Positions 27,754-38,300 are shown, numbered from the stretch's first letter. The stretch: 64,000 nt of DNA from Clostridiales bacterium (GCA_021203365.1 JAJQBI010000030.1:1-64000); one strand, 5' to 3'. The notes: generated by a model from the sequence alone, not told the origin. Numbers and translations are program-made.

Positions 27754-29034
27754 TCAGACCGCAGAAAAATATTTCTCCACTGCCTCCAGCGTCGCCTCGA
27801 TGGCCTCCTCCGTATGGGCCGTGGACAGGAACATGGCCTCAAACTGAGAAGGCGCCAGATGGATTCCGCTCTTCAGCATGGCCTTGAAATATTCCGCGAA
27901 GGCAGCCGTGTCCGCGCTTTTTGCGGAAACATAATCCCGCACATTCCGGTCCGTAAAAAACAGACTTCCCAGGGAAGCAATGTGATTCAGACGATAACCG
28001 ATTCCCTTTTTAGCCAGAATGGCCTCCATGCCGCCGTACAGCCGCTCTCCCTTCTCTTCCAGCTCTCTGTAAATCTCCGGGTGCTCATACAGAAGGGTCA
28101 GCTGGGTCAGGCCCGCAGCCATGGCGATGGGATTCCCGCTTAAGGTTCCCGCCTGATACACCGCGCCCACCGGCGATACCATCTCCATAATCTCCCGCCG
28201 GCCGCCGTAGGCGCCCACCGGCATGCCCGCTCCGATAATTTTTCCATAGGTTACCAGATCCGGCCGGACATTGTAATACTGGGCGGCGCCCCCAAAAGCC
28301 AGGCGAAATCCCGTGATCACCTCGTCGAAAATCAGGAGAGCGCCATATTCATCGCACAGGGTCCGAAGCCCGGAAAGGAAGCCTTCTTCCGGCAGGACCA
28401 CACCCATATTGGCGGCCACCGGCTCCACGATCACCGCGGCCACCTGACTGCCCTCCCGCTCCAGAAGTGTTTTCACACTGTCCAGATCGTTATAGGCTGC
28501 GGTCATGGTATCCGCCACACAGCCCTTCGGCACGCCGGCACTGTCCGGGATTCCTCCCGTCATCACACCGGAACCGGCACTGACCAGAAGGGAGTCGCTG
28601 TGTCCGTGATAGCAGCCTGCGAATTTGATAATCTTATCTCTTCCCGTAAAGCCTCTGGCCGCCCGGATGGCACTCATAACCGCCTCGGTTCCGGAATTCA
28701 CCATCCGCACCATCTCCACATGGGGAATCCGCTCACAGATAAACTCCGCCATCTGGACCTCAATTTCCGTGGCACAGCCAAAGCTCAGCCCGTTTTCAAT
28801 GGCCCGGGCCACACTCTCCCGCACCGCGGGATGATTATGGCCCAGAATCATGGGACCCCAGGAATCTATATAGTCAATATATTGATTCCCATCCACATCG
28901 TATATATAACATCCATCAGCCCGGCGGATAAAGCGGGGCGTCTCCCCGATGGCGCCATAGGCGCGCACAGGGCTGTTGACGCCTCCCGGAATCCGCTTCA
29001 CGGCTCTCTGAAACAGTTTTTCTGATTCTGACAT
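27754..29034 (-). CDS. hemL: Glutamate-1-semialdehyde 2,1-aminomutase
   Basis: A 426-residue PLP enzyme converting glutamate-1-semialdehyde to 5-aminolevulinate. It shows FQRAVKRIPGGVNSPVR, the substrate/PLP block MVNSGTEAVMSAIRAARGFTG, DEVITGFR and the PLP lysine in TYGKIIGAGMPVGAYGG. It is the last gene of the hemA-sirC-hemC-cobA/hemD-hemB-hemL operon, 29 bases after hemB. With HemA it forms the C5 route from glutamyl-tRNA. Confidence 0.97.
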   Translation of the reverse strand: MSESEKLFQRAVKRIPGGVNSPVRAYGAIGETPRFIRRADGCYIYDVDGNQYIDYIDSWGPMILGHNHPAVRESVARAIENGLSFGCATEIEVQMAEFICERIPHVEMVRMVNSGTEAVMSAIRAARGFTGRDKIIKFAGCYHGHSDSLLVSAGSGVMTGGIPDSAGVPKGCVADTMTAAYNDLDSVKTLLEREGSQVAAVIVEPVAANMGVVLPEEGFLSGLRTLCDEYGALLIFDEVITGFRLAFGGAAQYYNVRPDLVTYGKIIGAGMPVGAYGGRREIMEMVSPVGAVYQAGTLSGNPIAMAAGLTQLTLLYEHPEIYRELEEKGERLYGGMEAILAKKGIGYRLNHIASLGSLFFTDRNVRDYVSAKSADTAAFAEYFKAMLKSGIHLAPSQFEAMFLSTAHTEEAIEATLEAVEKYFSAV

Positions 29035-29063
29035 GACCTGCGCTCCTTTTTTTCTTCAACCCG

Positions 29064-30047
29064 TTATCCGATTCTTCCCTCATCCATAAGAGCCGCCAGC
29101 TCCTCGGCAAAATACGTAATATAGATCTGCGCACCCGCACGGTAGTTGGCCACGGCCATCTCGCTGATAATGCGCTCCTCATCGATCCAGCCCATTTTCG
29201 CCGCGGCCTTCACCATGGCGTATTCACCGCTGACGCTGTAGGTGGCAATGGGAACGTTTGTGGCCTGGGCAACCTGGGAGACAATGTCCAGGTAGGACAT
29301 CGCCGGCTTCACCATGAGGATATCCGCCCCTTCCTCCACATCCAGAAGGGCCTCCTTCATCGCCTCTCTCCGGTTGTGAAAATCCATCTGGTAGGTTTTC
29401 CGATCCCCAAAGGCCGGCGCCGAGGCGGCCGCATCCCGGAAGGGGCCGTAAAAGGCCGAGGCGTATTTTACCGCATAGGACATAATGGGGGTTTTTATGT
29501 ATCCGTTTTTATCCAGAATCTCCCGGATGGCAGCCACCCGGCCGTCCATCATATCTGAGGGCGCCACCATGTCCGCGCCGGCCTCCACATGGGAAAGGGC
29601 CGTTTTTGCCAGCAGCTTCAGAGTTTCATCGTTATCCACGTCATGATCACAGATCACCCCGCAGTGCCCATGAGAAGTATACTCACACATGCACACATCC
29701 GTCACATAATAGATATCCGGGAAACGTTTTTTGGCCTCTCTGAGGGCCCGCTGTACAATTCCGTCCGGGTCATAGGCGCCGCTTCCCACGCTGTCCTTGT
29801 GCCCTGGAATCCCAAAAAGCATGACAGCGCTTACTCCGGCCCGCTCCAGGCGCTCCAGCTTCCAGGGCATACGGTCAATGCTGTAACGGTACTGGCCTTC
29901 CATGGAGGGAATCTCCTCCTGCACATTCTCTCCCTCGGTGACAAACATGGGATAAATCAGGGAGGATTTGTCCATCCTGGTCTCCCGCACCATTTTCCGG
30001 AGAGTCTCGCTTCCTCTCAGACGTCTCGGTCTCTTTGTAAGCTCCAT
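29064..30047 (-). CDS. hemB: Delta-aminolevulinic acid dehydratase (porphobilinogen synthase)
   Basis: A 327-residue enzyme condensing two ALA to porphobilinogen. Schiff-base lysines are Lys194 (SYAVKYASAFYGPFRDA) and Lys247 (MVKPAMSYLD). A Cys-rich loop (Cys119, Cys121, Cys129 in DVCMCEYTSHGHCG) shows the zinc-binding form. It starts two bases after the cobA-hemD stop, indicating tight coupling. Confidence 0.98.
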   Translation of the reverse strand: MELTKRPRRLRGSETLRKMVRETRMDKSSLIYPMFVTEGENVQEEIPSMEGQYRYSIDRMPWKLERLERAGVSAVMLFGIPGHKDSVGSGAYDPDGIVQRALREAKKRFPDIYYVTDVCMCEYTSHGHCGVICDHDVDNDETLKLLAKTALSHVEAGADMVAPSDMMDGRVAAIREILDKNGYIKTPIMSYAVKYASAFYGPFRDAAASAPAFGDRKTYQMDFHNRREAMKEALLDVEEGADILMVKPAMSYLDIVSQVAQATNVPIATYSVSGEYAMVKAAAKMGWIDEERIISEMAVANYRAGAQIYITYFAEELAALMDEGRIG

Positions 30048-30049
30048 CC

Positions 30050-31555
30050 TTATACGCTCCTTTTCATTTTCTCCACCAGCTCGATCAGACTGTCGATGGT
30101 GGCTTTCTCTGCCATAAAGGTCTGCATGCCGTAGGAATCCGCGGCCGCCTTTGTCTGTTTTCCGATACAGGCCGCGCGGACTGTGGTATAGTCCAGCCCC
30201 CGGGTTCCCTCCACAAATCCCCGCACCGTGGACGCGCTGGTAAATACGGCACAGTCCACCGATCCGGACTCAAATTCCTTCTTTTCATCGATCAGGCGGC
30301 TCTGCTCAAAAATAGTCTGATAGGTGGGGATATCCTCCACCACAGCCCCTTCATCCTCCAGGCGGGCCACCAGCTTTTCATTGCCCCGCTCGGCTCTTGG
30401 GATCAGCACATGCTCTCCCTTATTGACCTTCCGGACCAGGGCCGCGCCCAGGGAATCCCCGTCGTAGGTTTCGGGCATCAGATCCGCGTAGATTCCATGC
30501 TCCGCCAGGGCTTTTTTCGTGCCCTCACCGATCACCGCGACCTTCACCCCGGCCAGGGAACGGATATCCAGATTTTTCCTGCGCATTTCATCAAAAAAGA
30601 TCTGCACACCGGTGGGACTGGTAAACACGATCCAACGATAGGTTCCCAGCCGCTCAAAGGCCTGGTAAAGCCGGGTCTGATTTTTCATTGGCACTGTGCG
30701 AATGGCTGGGAGCTCCAGAACCTCCGCCCCTTTTTCCCGAAGCCGTTCGGCAGTTTTGGAGATCAGGTTCTTCGGGCGGGTGACCACCACCTTCCAGCCC
30801 GCCAAAGGAAGCGCCTCATACCAGGCAAACTGCTCCGAAAGAGCACAGACCTTTCCCACCACAATAATGGCCGGTGTCTCCACCCCCTGGCGCTGTGTCT
30901 CCGAAAACAGCGTGGAGACCGTGGCCACAATCCGCTTCTGCCCGGCTGTGGTACCCCTGGAAAGAACCGCGGCCGGCATATCCGGCTCCATGCCCGCTTC
31001 CAGAAGACTTTCGCAGATAAAAGACAGGGAGGCGACCCCCATAAGGAAGATCAGAGTCCCCTTTGTCCGAACCAGAGCCTGAAAATCAATGTCATATTCC
31101 ATTCCTTCCCGCCTGTGTCCGGTGATCACATGGACAGACGAGCACAGATCCCGGTGAGTCACCGGAATTCCGTTGTAGGCCGGCACCGCCAGAGGGGACG
31201 TCACGCCCGGAACCACCTCATAGGGAATTCCGTTTTCCCTCAGGACTTCAAGCTCCTCTCCGCCTCTTCCGAACAAAAAAGGATCTCCGCCCTTCAGCCG
31301 GACTACCCGCAGGCCCTTCCTGGCCTCCGAAAGCAGAATCTCATTGATATTTTCCTGGGGCACTGTGTGGTGACTGGCTCTTTTGCCCACATCAATCAGA
31401 CGGACGCCCGCCGGAATTCTGGAGAGGATACTCTGCCCCACCAGGCTGTCGTAAACCACCACTTCCGCCCGGCTCAGCACCTCCATGCCCTTCAGCGTAA
31501 AAAGTCCCATATCCCCGGGGCCGGCTCCCACCAGCCAAACTTTCCCCTGTTTCAT
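30050..31555 (-). CDS. cobA-hemD: Fused uroporphyrinogen-III C-methyltransferase / uroporphyrinogen-III synthase
   Basis: 501 residues with two activities. Residues 1-245 are a SAM methyltransferase (CobA/SumT: VWLVGAGPGDMGLFTLKG, VVRLKGGDPFLFGRGGEE, GTLIFLMGVASL) making precorrin-2. Residues 250-501 are HemD (GWKVVVTRPKN, IVFTSPTGVQIFF, VAVIGEGTKKAL, CAVFTSASTVRGF), closing the uroporphyrinogen III ring. The fusion is common in Clostridia and steers the pathway to siroheme/cobalamin. Its ATG overlaps the hemC stop by four bases. Confidence 0.96.
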   Translation of the reverse strand: MKQGKVWLVGAGPGDMGLFTLKGMEVLSRAEVVVYDSLVGQSILSRIPAGVRLIDVGKRASHHTVPQENINEILLSEARKGLRVVRLKGGDPFLFGRGGEELEVLRENGIPYEVVPGVTSPLAVPAYNGIPVTHRDLCSSVHVITGHRREGMEYDIDFQALVRTKGTLIFLMGVASLSFICESLLEAGMEPDMPAAVLSRGTTAGQKRIVATVSTLFSETQRQGVETPAIIVVGKVCALSEQFAWYEALPLAGWKVVVTRPKNLISKTAERLREKGAEVLELPAIRTVPMKNQTRLYQAFERLGTYRWIVFTSPTGVQIFFDEMRRKNLDIRSLAGVKVAVIGEGTKKALAEHGIYADLMPETYDGDSLGAALVRKVNKGEHVLIPRAERGNEKLVARLEDEGAVVEDIPTYQTIFEQSRLIDEKKEFESGSVDCAVFTSASTVRGFVEGTRGLDYTTVRAACIGKQTKAAADSYGMQTFMAEKATIDSLIELVEKMKRSV

Positions 31556-32442
31556 TTCTGTCTCCTTTCCCGGATCAGAGCCTCGGCCAGGTGCTCTCCA
31601 AGAGCTTCCGCCTCGCAGGTCTTTCCCGCCAGGCTCCCCTTTCCCCAGCTTCCGGTTTCTTCATCATAATATAGTCCGCGGAGGAAAACCGTCTCTCCCT
31701 GCACCTGGGCATAGGCCGCCACCGGCGAGGAGCATCCTCCGTTCAGGTACCGGACAAAGGATCTCTCCGCAGTTCCCGCGATCCAGGCCTCCGGGTCTCC
31801 ATAGCCCTCCAGATAATCATAGTTTTCTCCCGCACGGCCCTGGACGGCCAGAATTCCCTGTCCAGCCGCCGGAATCATCTCATCCGGCGAAAAATACCTG
31901 GAAATCCGATCCGCCAGCCCCAGCCGGATCAGGCCGGCCGCAGCCAGAATCAGGCCGCTGTACTCTCCTGCATCCAGCCTGCGAAGCCGGGTCTGCAGAT
32001 TCCCACGGATGCTTTTCACCTGCATTTCCGGATAAATCTCCCCAAGCTGCAGAGTCCGCCGCAAGCTGGAGCAGCCCAGAGGCTTCCCCTCATCCAGCGT
32101 TCCCACGCCCTCCGGCAGTACCAGAACATCCCGTGGGTCCTCCCTTCTGGAAAAGGCAAGAAGGGGCAGCTCCTTTGGCACCTCCATGGGCATATCCTTC
32201 AGGCTGTGCACCGAGAGGACGGTTTTGCCCGAAAGGAGGGCCCGGTCCAGTTCCTTCACAAACAGGCCCTTGCCTCCCACCTGATCCAGAGTCCGGTCCA
32301 GGATCCGATCCCCTGTGGTTTTCATAGTCAGAAGTTCCGCGTGCATTCCAGGGTTCTTTTGCTCTATGTAGTCCCGGACCATCTCACTTTGCAGAACGGC
32401 CAGGCGGCTCTCCCGGCTTCCGATGATCACTTTTTCTGTCAT
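31552..32442 (-). CDS. hemC: Hydroxymethylbilane synthase
   Basis: A 296-residue porphobilinogen deaminase. The dipyrromethane cofactor would attach to Cys237 in LNGGCSSPVAAY; catalytic Asp83 lies in SVHSLKDMP. The start at 32442 (MTEKVIIGSRESRLAV) is the family start; the longer frame of 68 extra codons overlaps sirC and is an artefact. It sits 22 bases after sirC. Confidence 0.97.
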   Translation of the reverse strand: MTEKVIIGSRESRLAVLQSEMVRDYIEQKNPGMHAELLTMKTTGDRILDRTLDQVGGKGLFVKELDRALLSGKTVLSVHSLKDMPMEVPKELPLLAFSRREDPRDVLVLPEGVGTLDEGKPLGCSSLRRTLQLGEIYPEMQVKSIRGNLQTRLRRLDAGEYSGLILAAAGLIRLGLADRISRYFSPDEMIPAAGQGILAVQGRAGENYDYLEGYGDPEAWIAGTAERSFVRYLNGGCSSPVAAYAQVQGETVFLRGLYYDEETGSWGKGSLAGKTCEAEALGEHLAEALIRERRQK

Positions 32443-32464
32443 TCTCTCTCTCCTGCGTCTCTGG

Positions 32465-32956
32465 TCAGTCCTCGTCCTCATCCTCCGGCTCCGAGGCAAT
32501 GCGCTCCAGCGCCTTCTGAATTTCCTCCCGGACTCTCCTGGCCTTTTTGTGGTCGATTCCGCTGGCCGTGATTCCCACCACGACCTCCTCCTCAATAAAA
32601 ATACCCGGGAAATAGAAATCGCATTTTTCCCGGTCGCTGGCCACATTTACGTAGATTCCCTCCTGCTTGCAGATCCGGTAAATCTCATCATTTAATTTCC
32701 GGTTGTTGGTCGCGGCCAGAACCATATAGGCGCCCTCAAAATCCGCGTGCCTTACCGGCCGGGTATAAAGGCGCACCTTTCCCGCCTTTCCCATTTCCAG
32801 GAGCTCTGTAGTGGCCTTTGGCGCCACGACCTTGATGTTCCGGGTAAAACGAAGCAGGGTATTCACTCTTCGGGTGGCAATGACGCCGCCTCCCACTACC
32901 ACGATCTGTCTCTCAGAGAGATCCACAAACATTGGAAAATACAGCTTACTCTTCAT
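32465..32956 (-). CDS. sirC: Precorrin-2 dehydrogenase (SirC/Met8-like)
   Basis: A 163-residue NAD-dependent enzyme oxidising precorrin-2 to sirohydrochlorin. A Rossmann N-terminus (IVVVGGGVIATRRVNTLL, about 18-35) is followed by the family helix region DEIYRICKQEGIYVNVASDREKCDFYFPG. It is short, lacking the long C-terminal ferrochelatase part of CysG/Met8, and ends in an acidic tail. It overlaps the hemA 3' end by 11 bases, so translation is probably coupled. Confidence 0.92.
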   Translation of the reverse strand: MKSKLYFPMFVDLSERQIVVVGGGVIATRRVNTLLRFTRNIKVVAPKATTELLEMGKAGKVRLYTRPVRHADFEGAYMVLAATNNRKLNDEIYRICKQEGIYVNVASDREKCDFYFPGIFIEEEVVVGITASGIDHKKARRVREEIQKALERIASEPEDEDED

Positions 32957-34175
32957 ACAATTTCTCCAGTCCTGCCACACAGTCCAGGAACGCCTCCTGA
33001 TTCAGGCTGTCCCGAAGGCCGAAAATCAGTTTGTTTACCACTTTCCCCGCGGCGTCGTCCACGGTTTTCAGAAGACGGTCACGGTCACTGCTTTCCATAG
33101 GAGTGTTTCGAAGTATTTTTGCGATCCGCAGGTTAAAATCCCGCACCGCCTCCTCCCGGATCTCCAGAATACGGGGAACCAGGTCTCTGCCGTCCAGCCA
33201 CAGAAAGAACTCGTCCATCTGGGCTGCCACGATCCGGCCGGCGGCCTCCATGCTCTCCCCCTGCTCCTGCCAGGGCTCCCCGCCGGAAAAGCTGTCCATG
33301 TCATAAAGAGAAACTCCGGGAAGCTCCCCGATGGATACCTCCACATCCCGCGGCACCGCCAGGTCAATGAGAACCAGCGGCTTTGTCAGAATGACACCCT
33401 CAAAAAGCTCCCGGCGCAGCGTGTAGTTTGGACTTGCCGTGGCGCTGACCACCAGGTCACAGGAGGGCAGGTACTCCATCCTCTCCCCATAATCGATCCT
33501 GCGGCATCCCAGGGGGATATTCACCACGCCGCTGCGGTACTGGCGTATGGTTACCGTCACGTCCGCCCCGTGCTCCCGCAGAGTCTGGGCGGCGATCTTT
33601 CCCATCTCACCGTTCCCGATCACCATGCAGATACGGCCCTCCAGAGAATACCCCTTCGCCTCCAGCGTCTGAATGGCCCGATGGATCACGGAAGGGCTGC
33701 CATGGGCAAAAGGAACCTCCGTTTTAATTTTTTTCCCCACAGTGACCGCCATACGGAACAGCACCTCCAGCACGCTGTCCGCCGTATAATGATCCCGGGC
33801 CAGACTCAAAGCCTCCTTCACCTGAGTCAGAATCTGATCCTCCCCCAGGATCTGGGACTTCAGCCCGGCTGTCAGATAGAACAGATGCTCTACAGCCTCC
33901 CGGTCCTGCCGGGTCACAAAATATTTCTCCAGGGAATCCTCCTGGATTCCCTTCAGTCTGCAGAGACAGACATAAAGGGAGGCTTCCAGCTCCTCCTCAT
34001 GACTGATCCAGATCTCCAGCCGGTTGCAGGTGGAAAGAATCACGCAGCCGCTGACCCCCGCCATGGATTTCAGCTGTTCCATGGCTTCCCCCGCATTCTT
34101 TTTTGTAAAAGCAAACCTCGCCCGGATGTCCACAGGCGCCATACTGTGATCAATTCCGATCATGGAAATACTCAT
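32946..34175 (-). CDS. hemA: Glutamyl-tRNA reductase
   Basis: A 409-residue NADPH-dependent enzyme reducing glutamyl-tRNA to glutamate-1-semialdehyde, first step of the operon. Catalytic Cys50 is in ILSTCNRLEIW; the NADPH domain has MVIGNGEMGKIAAQTLREHGA. The start at 34175 follows AAGGAGAAAAG. A longer frame to 34238 would begin upstream of the promoter at 34204-34232 and is excluded. Confidence 0.97.
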   Translation of the reverse strand: MSISMIGIDHSMAPVDIRARFAFTKKNAGEAMEQLKSMAGVSGCVILSTCNRLEIWISHEEELEASLYVCLCRLKGIQEDSLEKYFVTRQDREAVEHLFYLTAGLKSQILGEDQILTQVKEALSLARDHYTADSVLEVLFRMAVTVGKKIKTEVPFAHGSPSVIHRAIQTLEAKGYSLEGRICMVIGNGEMGKIAAQTLREHGADVTVTIRQYRSGVVNIPLGCRRIDYGERMEYLPSCDLVVSATASPNYTLRRELFEGVILTKPLVLIDLAVPRDVEVSIGELPGVSLYDMDSFSGGEPWQEQGESMEAAGRIVAAQMDEFFLWLDGRDLVPRILEIREEAVRDFNLRIAKILRNTPMESSDRDRLLKTVDDAAGKVVNKLIFGLRDSLNQEAFLDCVAGLEKLYEE

Positions 34176-34203
34176 GTTCTTTTCTCCTTCGTGTTCTTTA
34201 CTA

Positions 34204-34232
34204 ATCATAATCATTTCAGACGTTAATGTCAA
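34204..34232 (-). promoter_or_regulatory. Promoter of the hemA tetrapyrrole operon
   Basis: Minus-strand TTGACA, 17 bases, TATGAT. No cobalamin riboswitch is visible in the short leader. Confidence 0.8.
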
Positions 34233-34296
34233 TTCCATTCTTTCCCGGAGGTCTTCTTCTCTCCGTAAGGCTGAGGGATTCCAGGGCTCCGCCGGA

Positions 34297-34325
34297 TTGA
34301 CAGAACCAGAGCCTTCCTCTATAAT
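34297..34325 (+). promoter_or_regulatory. cbiK promoter
   Basis: TTGACA, 17 bases, TATAAT, divergent from the hemA promoter. Confidence 0.85.
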
Positions 34326-34410
34326 AAAATGCGGTAGAATTGCGGAATATTTCCCCGTTCCTGCGGAGAGAACCGGGAAACAGCAATCTTTTACGAAAGG
34401 AACTTTTTTT

Positions 34411-35217
34411 ATGAAAGCAGCTGAAAAAAAGGCGGTTCTGGTGGTCAGCTTCGGAACAGGCTACGCGACCACAAGAAAGGCCACCATTGAAGCCATCGAG
34501 AGGGATATCGCCGCCGCTTTTCCCGGATACTCCCTGTACCGAGCATGGACGAGCAAAATGCTTCTGGCGAAGGTACGGCGGCAGGAAGGCCTGTATATCG
34601 ACTCTGTGCCGGAGGCCATGGAAAGGATGCACGCGGACGGCATCACCCAGGTGATCGTTCAGCCCACCCATGTGATCAACGGCATTGAAAACGACCGGAT
34701 GAAGGCCGGCGTCCTGGCCGGGAGGGATTCCTTCTCCTCCATCCGCTTCGGGGATCCTCTTCTCACCCGCCCGGCTGACAACAGGGCCGTGATCCGGGCC
34801 GTGGAGGAGGAATTTCATTCCCGCCTGGATGAAAAAACCGCCCTGGTTCTCATGGGCCACGGAACCGAGCACTACGCCAACTCCATCTACGCCGCCCTGG
34901 ACTATCAGTTTAAGGACATGGGATATCCCAACATATTCCTTGGAACGGTGGAGGCCTACCCGGCCATGGAGTCTCTGCTGCGCCTAGTGGACGCCTGCAG
35001 CCCACGGAAGGTGCTTGTGGCGCCCTTTATGATCGTGGCCGGGGAACATGCCCGGAAGGATATGGCCGGGGAAGAAGCGGATTCCTGGGTAAATCGTCTT
35101 TCCGGCCGGGGATACAAGGTGGAGCCGGTGATGAAAGGTCTGGGAGAATACAAAGGCATCCGGGATATTTTTGTGTCCCACGCACAAAATGCGCGGCCTG
35201 CGGAAAATCTTCTGTAA
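34411..35217 (+). CDS. cbiK: Sirohydrochlorin cobaltochelatase (CbiK type)
   Basis: A 268-residue class II chelatase inserting Co2+ into sirohydrochlorin in anaerobic B12 synthesis. It opens with the family block VLVVSFGTGYATTRKATIEAIE; likely metal/catalytic histidines lie in QPTHVING (about 90) and LMGHGTEHYANSIY (about 150-157). It lacks a signal peptide, unlike periplasmic CbiK. The divergent siroheme operon supplies its substrate. Later cbi genes are not in the window. Confidence 0.93.
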   Translation: MKAAEKKAVLVVSFGTGYATTRKATIEAIERDIAAAFPGYSLYRAWTSKMLLAKVRRQEGLYIDSVPEAMERMHADGITQVIVQPTHVINGIENDRMKAGVLAGRDSFSSIRFGDPLLTRPADNRAVIRAVEEEFHSRLDEKTALVLMGHGTEHYANSIYAALDYQFKDMGYPNIFLGTVEAYPAMESLLRLVDACSPRKVLVAPFMIVAGEHARKDMAGEEADSWVNRLSGRGYKVEPVMKGLGEYKGIRDIFVSHAQNARPAENLL

Positions 35218-35236
35218 AAAACCTGTTTAAACAAGA

Positions 35237-35280
35237 AATGTCCCACGGAGTTTCCGATCCGGAAACCGTGGGACATTTTT
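35237..35280 (+). terminator. Terminator after cbiK
   Basis: A 12-bp stem AATGTCCCACGG/CCGTGGGACATT followed by TTT. Confidence 0.8.
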
Positions 35281-35314
35281 CACTGTATTATTTCACTCAG
35301 AAACGGATTTTCTC

Positions 35315-38300
35315 TTACTCGGTCCGAAGAGCGGTCACCGGATCACTCTTCGCTGCCGTTCTGGAGGGAATCAGTCCCCCCAGCAGCGTCAGAAAGACGC
35401 TGAGTAAAACAAGGGCGATTCCATACCGGGGAAGAAGAACCATATTGATCTCATCGGATTCCGCAAAATAATGAATCAGTGCGTTTCCCGGAATCATCAG
35501 CAGAAGCGCCAGTCCGATCCCAAGCAGCCCCGCAAAAAGCCCTATGATCCCGGTCTCTGCGTTAAATACCTGAGAGATATTTCCCTTGGAAGCCCCGATG
35601 GCCCTGAGGATTCCGATCTCTTTTTTCCTCTCCAGCACGCTGATGTAGGTGATTACACCGATCATGATGGAGGACACCACAAGAGAAATCGCCACAAAGG
35701 CAATCAGCACATAGCTGATCAGGTTAATGATCTCCGTCACGGAGGACATCAGCGTACCCACCGTATCTGTATAGGTAATGACCTGTGCTTCATTTCCTTC
35801 CTCTTCCATGGAGGCGTTATACGCGTCCAGAATCTCCGTCACCTGATCCTTGCTCTCAAAATCCGCGGAATAAATGTCAATTTCGGAGGGTGTGGAGAAA
35901 TCGGAATACCCCAGGTTTTCCAGATTGCCCTCATAGGTGGAGCTGACCGCAGAGCTCATGGATACAAGAAGCTCTGTCAGATCATCGCTGTCCATATTAA
36001 AGGTAAAGGCTTCCATAAAAGAGTCCGCGTCGATCCCCATGGCATCTTCCAGACTGACAGACAGGCTGCTGACCATCTCTGTCATGGCGGATTCAATGGA
36101 GGAAGAAAGCCCGGTGGTCAGCTGGGACATAACCTGAGACATGATCTGTGTCATGGCAGAGGTCATCTGACTTTCCAGCGTGGAGCTTAAGGTCTCCCCG
36201 TAGGAGGCCATTGCGGACGTCATATACTCTTCCAGCATCGTACCGATCTGCCCGCTGATCTGCGTGGCAATGGCATCTGTATCCAACGCGCTCATCACAG
36301 TCTGTGTCAGGATCTCACTGGCTGAGTCTGTTTCCAGATATGCCATAAACGTTTCCGCAAGATCCGATGTACCCAGGCCTTCATTTTCCTCCGCATATTC
36401 ATTGTAGCCCTCGACCAGGTCCGACAGAACCTTCTGGAGCTGTTCATGGGTCACTGTGACATCATTTACACTTACGTTCCGGGCAATCCAGTTCTGAATC
36501 AGATTCTGCGCCTCAGAGGTTCCCAGATAGCTCTGCAAAAAGGAAACATAGTCCAGGGAAGCGTCACTTCCGGAGGCATTGCCTCCCGTATTCCCGCCGT
36601 TTGCCTCAATATAGGCAAGATAGCTGTTTAAAATGTCTGCAACCAGTGCGTCCAGCTGTTCCGTTGAGACGGTGATTCCCTCCCCGGCGGCCCAGATCTC
36701 CATGATATCCGCGCGGAGGATTTCCTGTGCGGATGCAGAGCTGAGATAACTGAAAAAGGAATCCTCCAGACTGGTGTAATCCGTTCCGAAATTTTCTTTC
36801 AGATATTCCTCATAGCCGGTCATCAGACCGGATGCCACGGAGCTCAGATCCAGAGAGGACAGGTCAATGGTCACTCCCTCCAGAAGACCGGAAAGATCCA
36901 TCTCTGGAAGATCCGGAAGCTCCAGGGTCAGACTGCTAAAATCAGGGAGACTGGAAAGATCCAGAGAGCTCATGTCAAAATCCATACTCAGCGCGTCTGA
37001 CAGATCCAGCGAGGAACCGGAAAACGCGGTGGAGAGGCTGTCTGTGTCAAAGGAGAAGGCTTCCGCCAGGGCATCCTCATCGATGGATACCAGAGATTCC
37101 ATGTCAAAGCTGCTCTCCTCGCTTGTCTCCCCAAAGGCCTCTCCGGTAAAAATATTCGTATCCGGATCCGCCAGCTGTTCCTGTACGGCCTCACTCTCTG
37201 CGGCCACCTCCGCCACATGCACAGGCAGGGAGGACAAATAATAAATCCCGGAGCTCAGGATTCCGCTGTTTTCCTTTTCCGCCTGCACGATTCCCACAAT
37301 GGAAAGCTCCTCCCCCTCTTCCACCAGCTCTTCCATATATTCCGTATTTCCGGACTTGTCCGTCCACACCCCGTACTCATCATCGTATTCGTAATAATCC
37401 GCGGCATTTACCAGACGGAAGGTGGTTCCCATCACATCCTCATAGGTGTAAGTCCCTATATTCTCCGGGGTTTCCACGTCCTCGCCGTCCACAAACTGCC
37501 GGACCATCTCATCCAGCTCCACCGCGTCCCGAAGGCCCAGGGTATACAAAAGAAAATCGCTGATGCTTCCGTCCGAGTTCAGTACAAGCACAAGCTCGTC
37601 ATAGCTTTCCGGCCAGTGCCCCGCCATAAGCTGATACTGGTCCTCATAAAGCTCTTCTGTCTCCGGCAGCTGATAAAAAACATCTGTGCTCATCATGGAG
37701 GACATCAGACTGCTGGCGGAGGATCCGGAGCCAATGCCAAGAGAGCTGAAGGAAGAATCCGGATTTACCTGCCGGATGTCATTGTCACTCTGGCTGTAAA
37801 TCTGTGGAACCACATCATAGGAATACTCCACGGCCCTCACATAAGGCTCGATCCCGCTTTCCCCACTGTCCAGATAATCCTTCAGGGCCGCCAGATCGTT
37901 GGAATCCATTTTGGAGAACATGGTTGTGATCATGGCAGAGACATTGATGACTCCGGAATCCTCTTCCTCCTCATCCCCGGAGGCTGTACCAGTTCCCACA
38001 AACAGAGAGGTCAGGTCAAATCCGGTACTGGAAATCTGCAGAGGATAGCCGGTGAGGGTATCCTCCTCAATGGACGCAATATAATCGTTCACACCCGTGG
38101 AAAGAGCCAGGATCAGGGCAATACCGATAATGCCGATGGATCCGGCGAAGGCGGTCAGAAGGGTCCGCGCCTTCTTCGTCCGCAGATTGTTAAAGCTCAG
38201 GGCCACCGAGGTCCAGAAGTGCATATAGGACTTGCCCATATTTCTGTGCTCCGGAGGCTTACCGCTGTCCGTATCTACAACGTAAGGGTCTGTATCGGAG

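Noticed and set aside
34176-34238. 21-codon upstream extension of hemA
   Set aside because: The extension starts upstream of the mapped -35/-10 boxes, and a good ribosome site serves the ATG at 34175.
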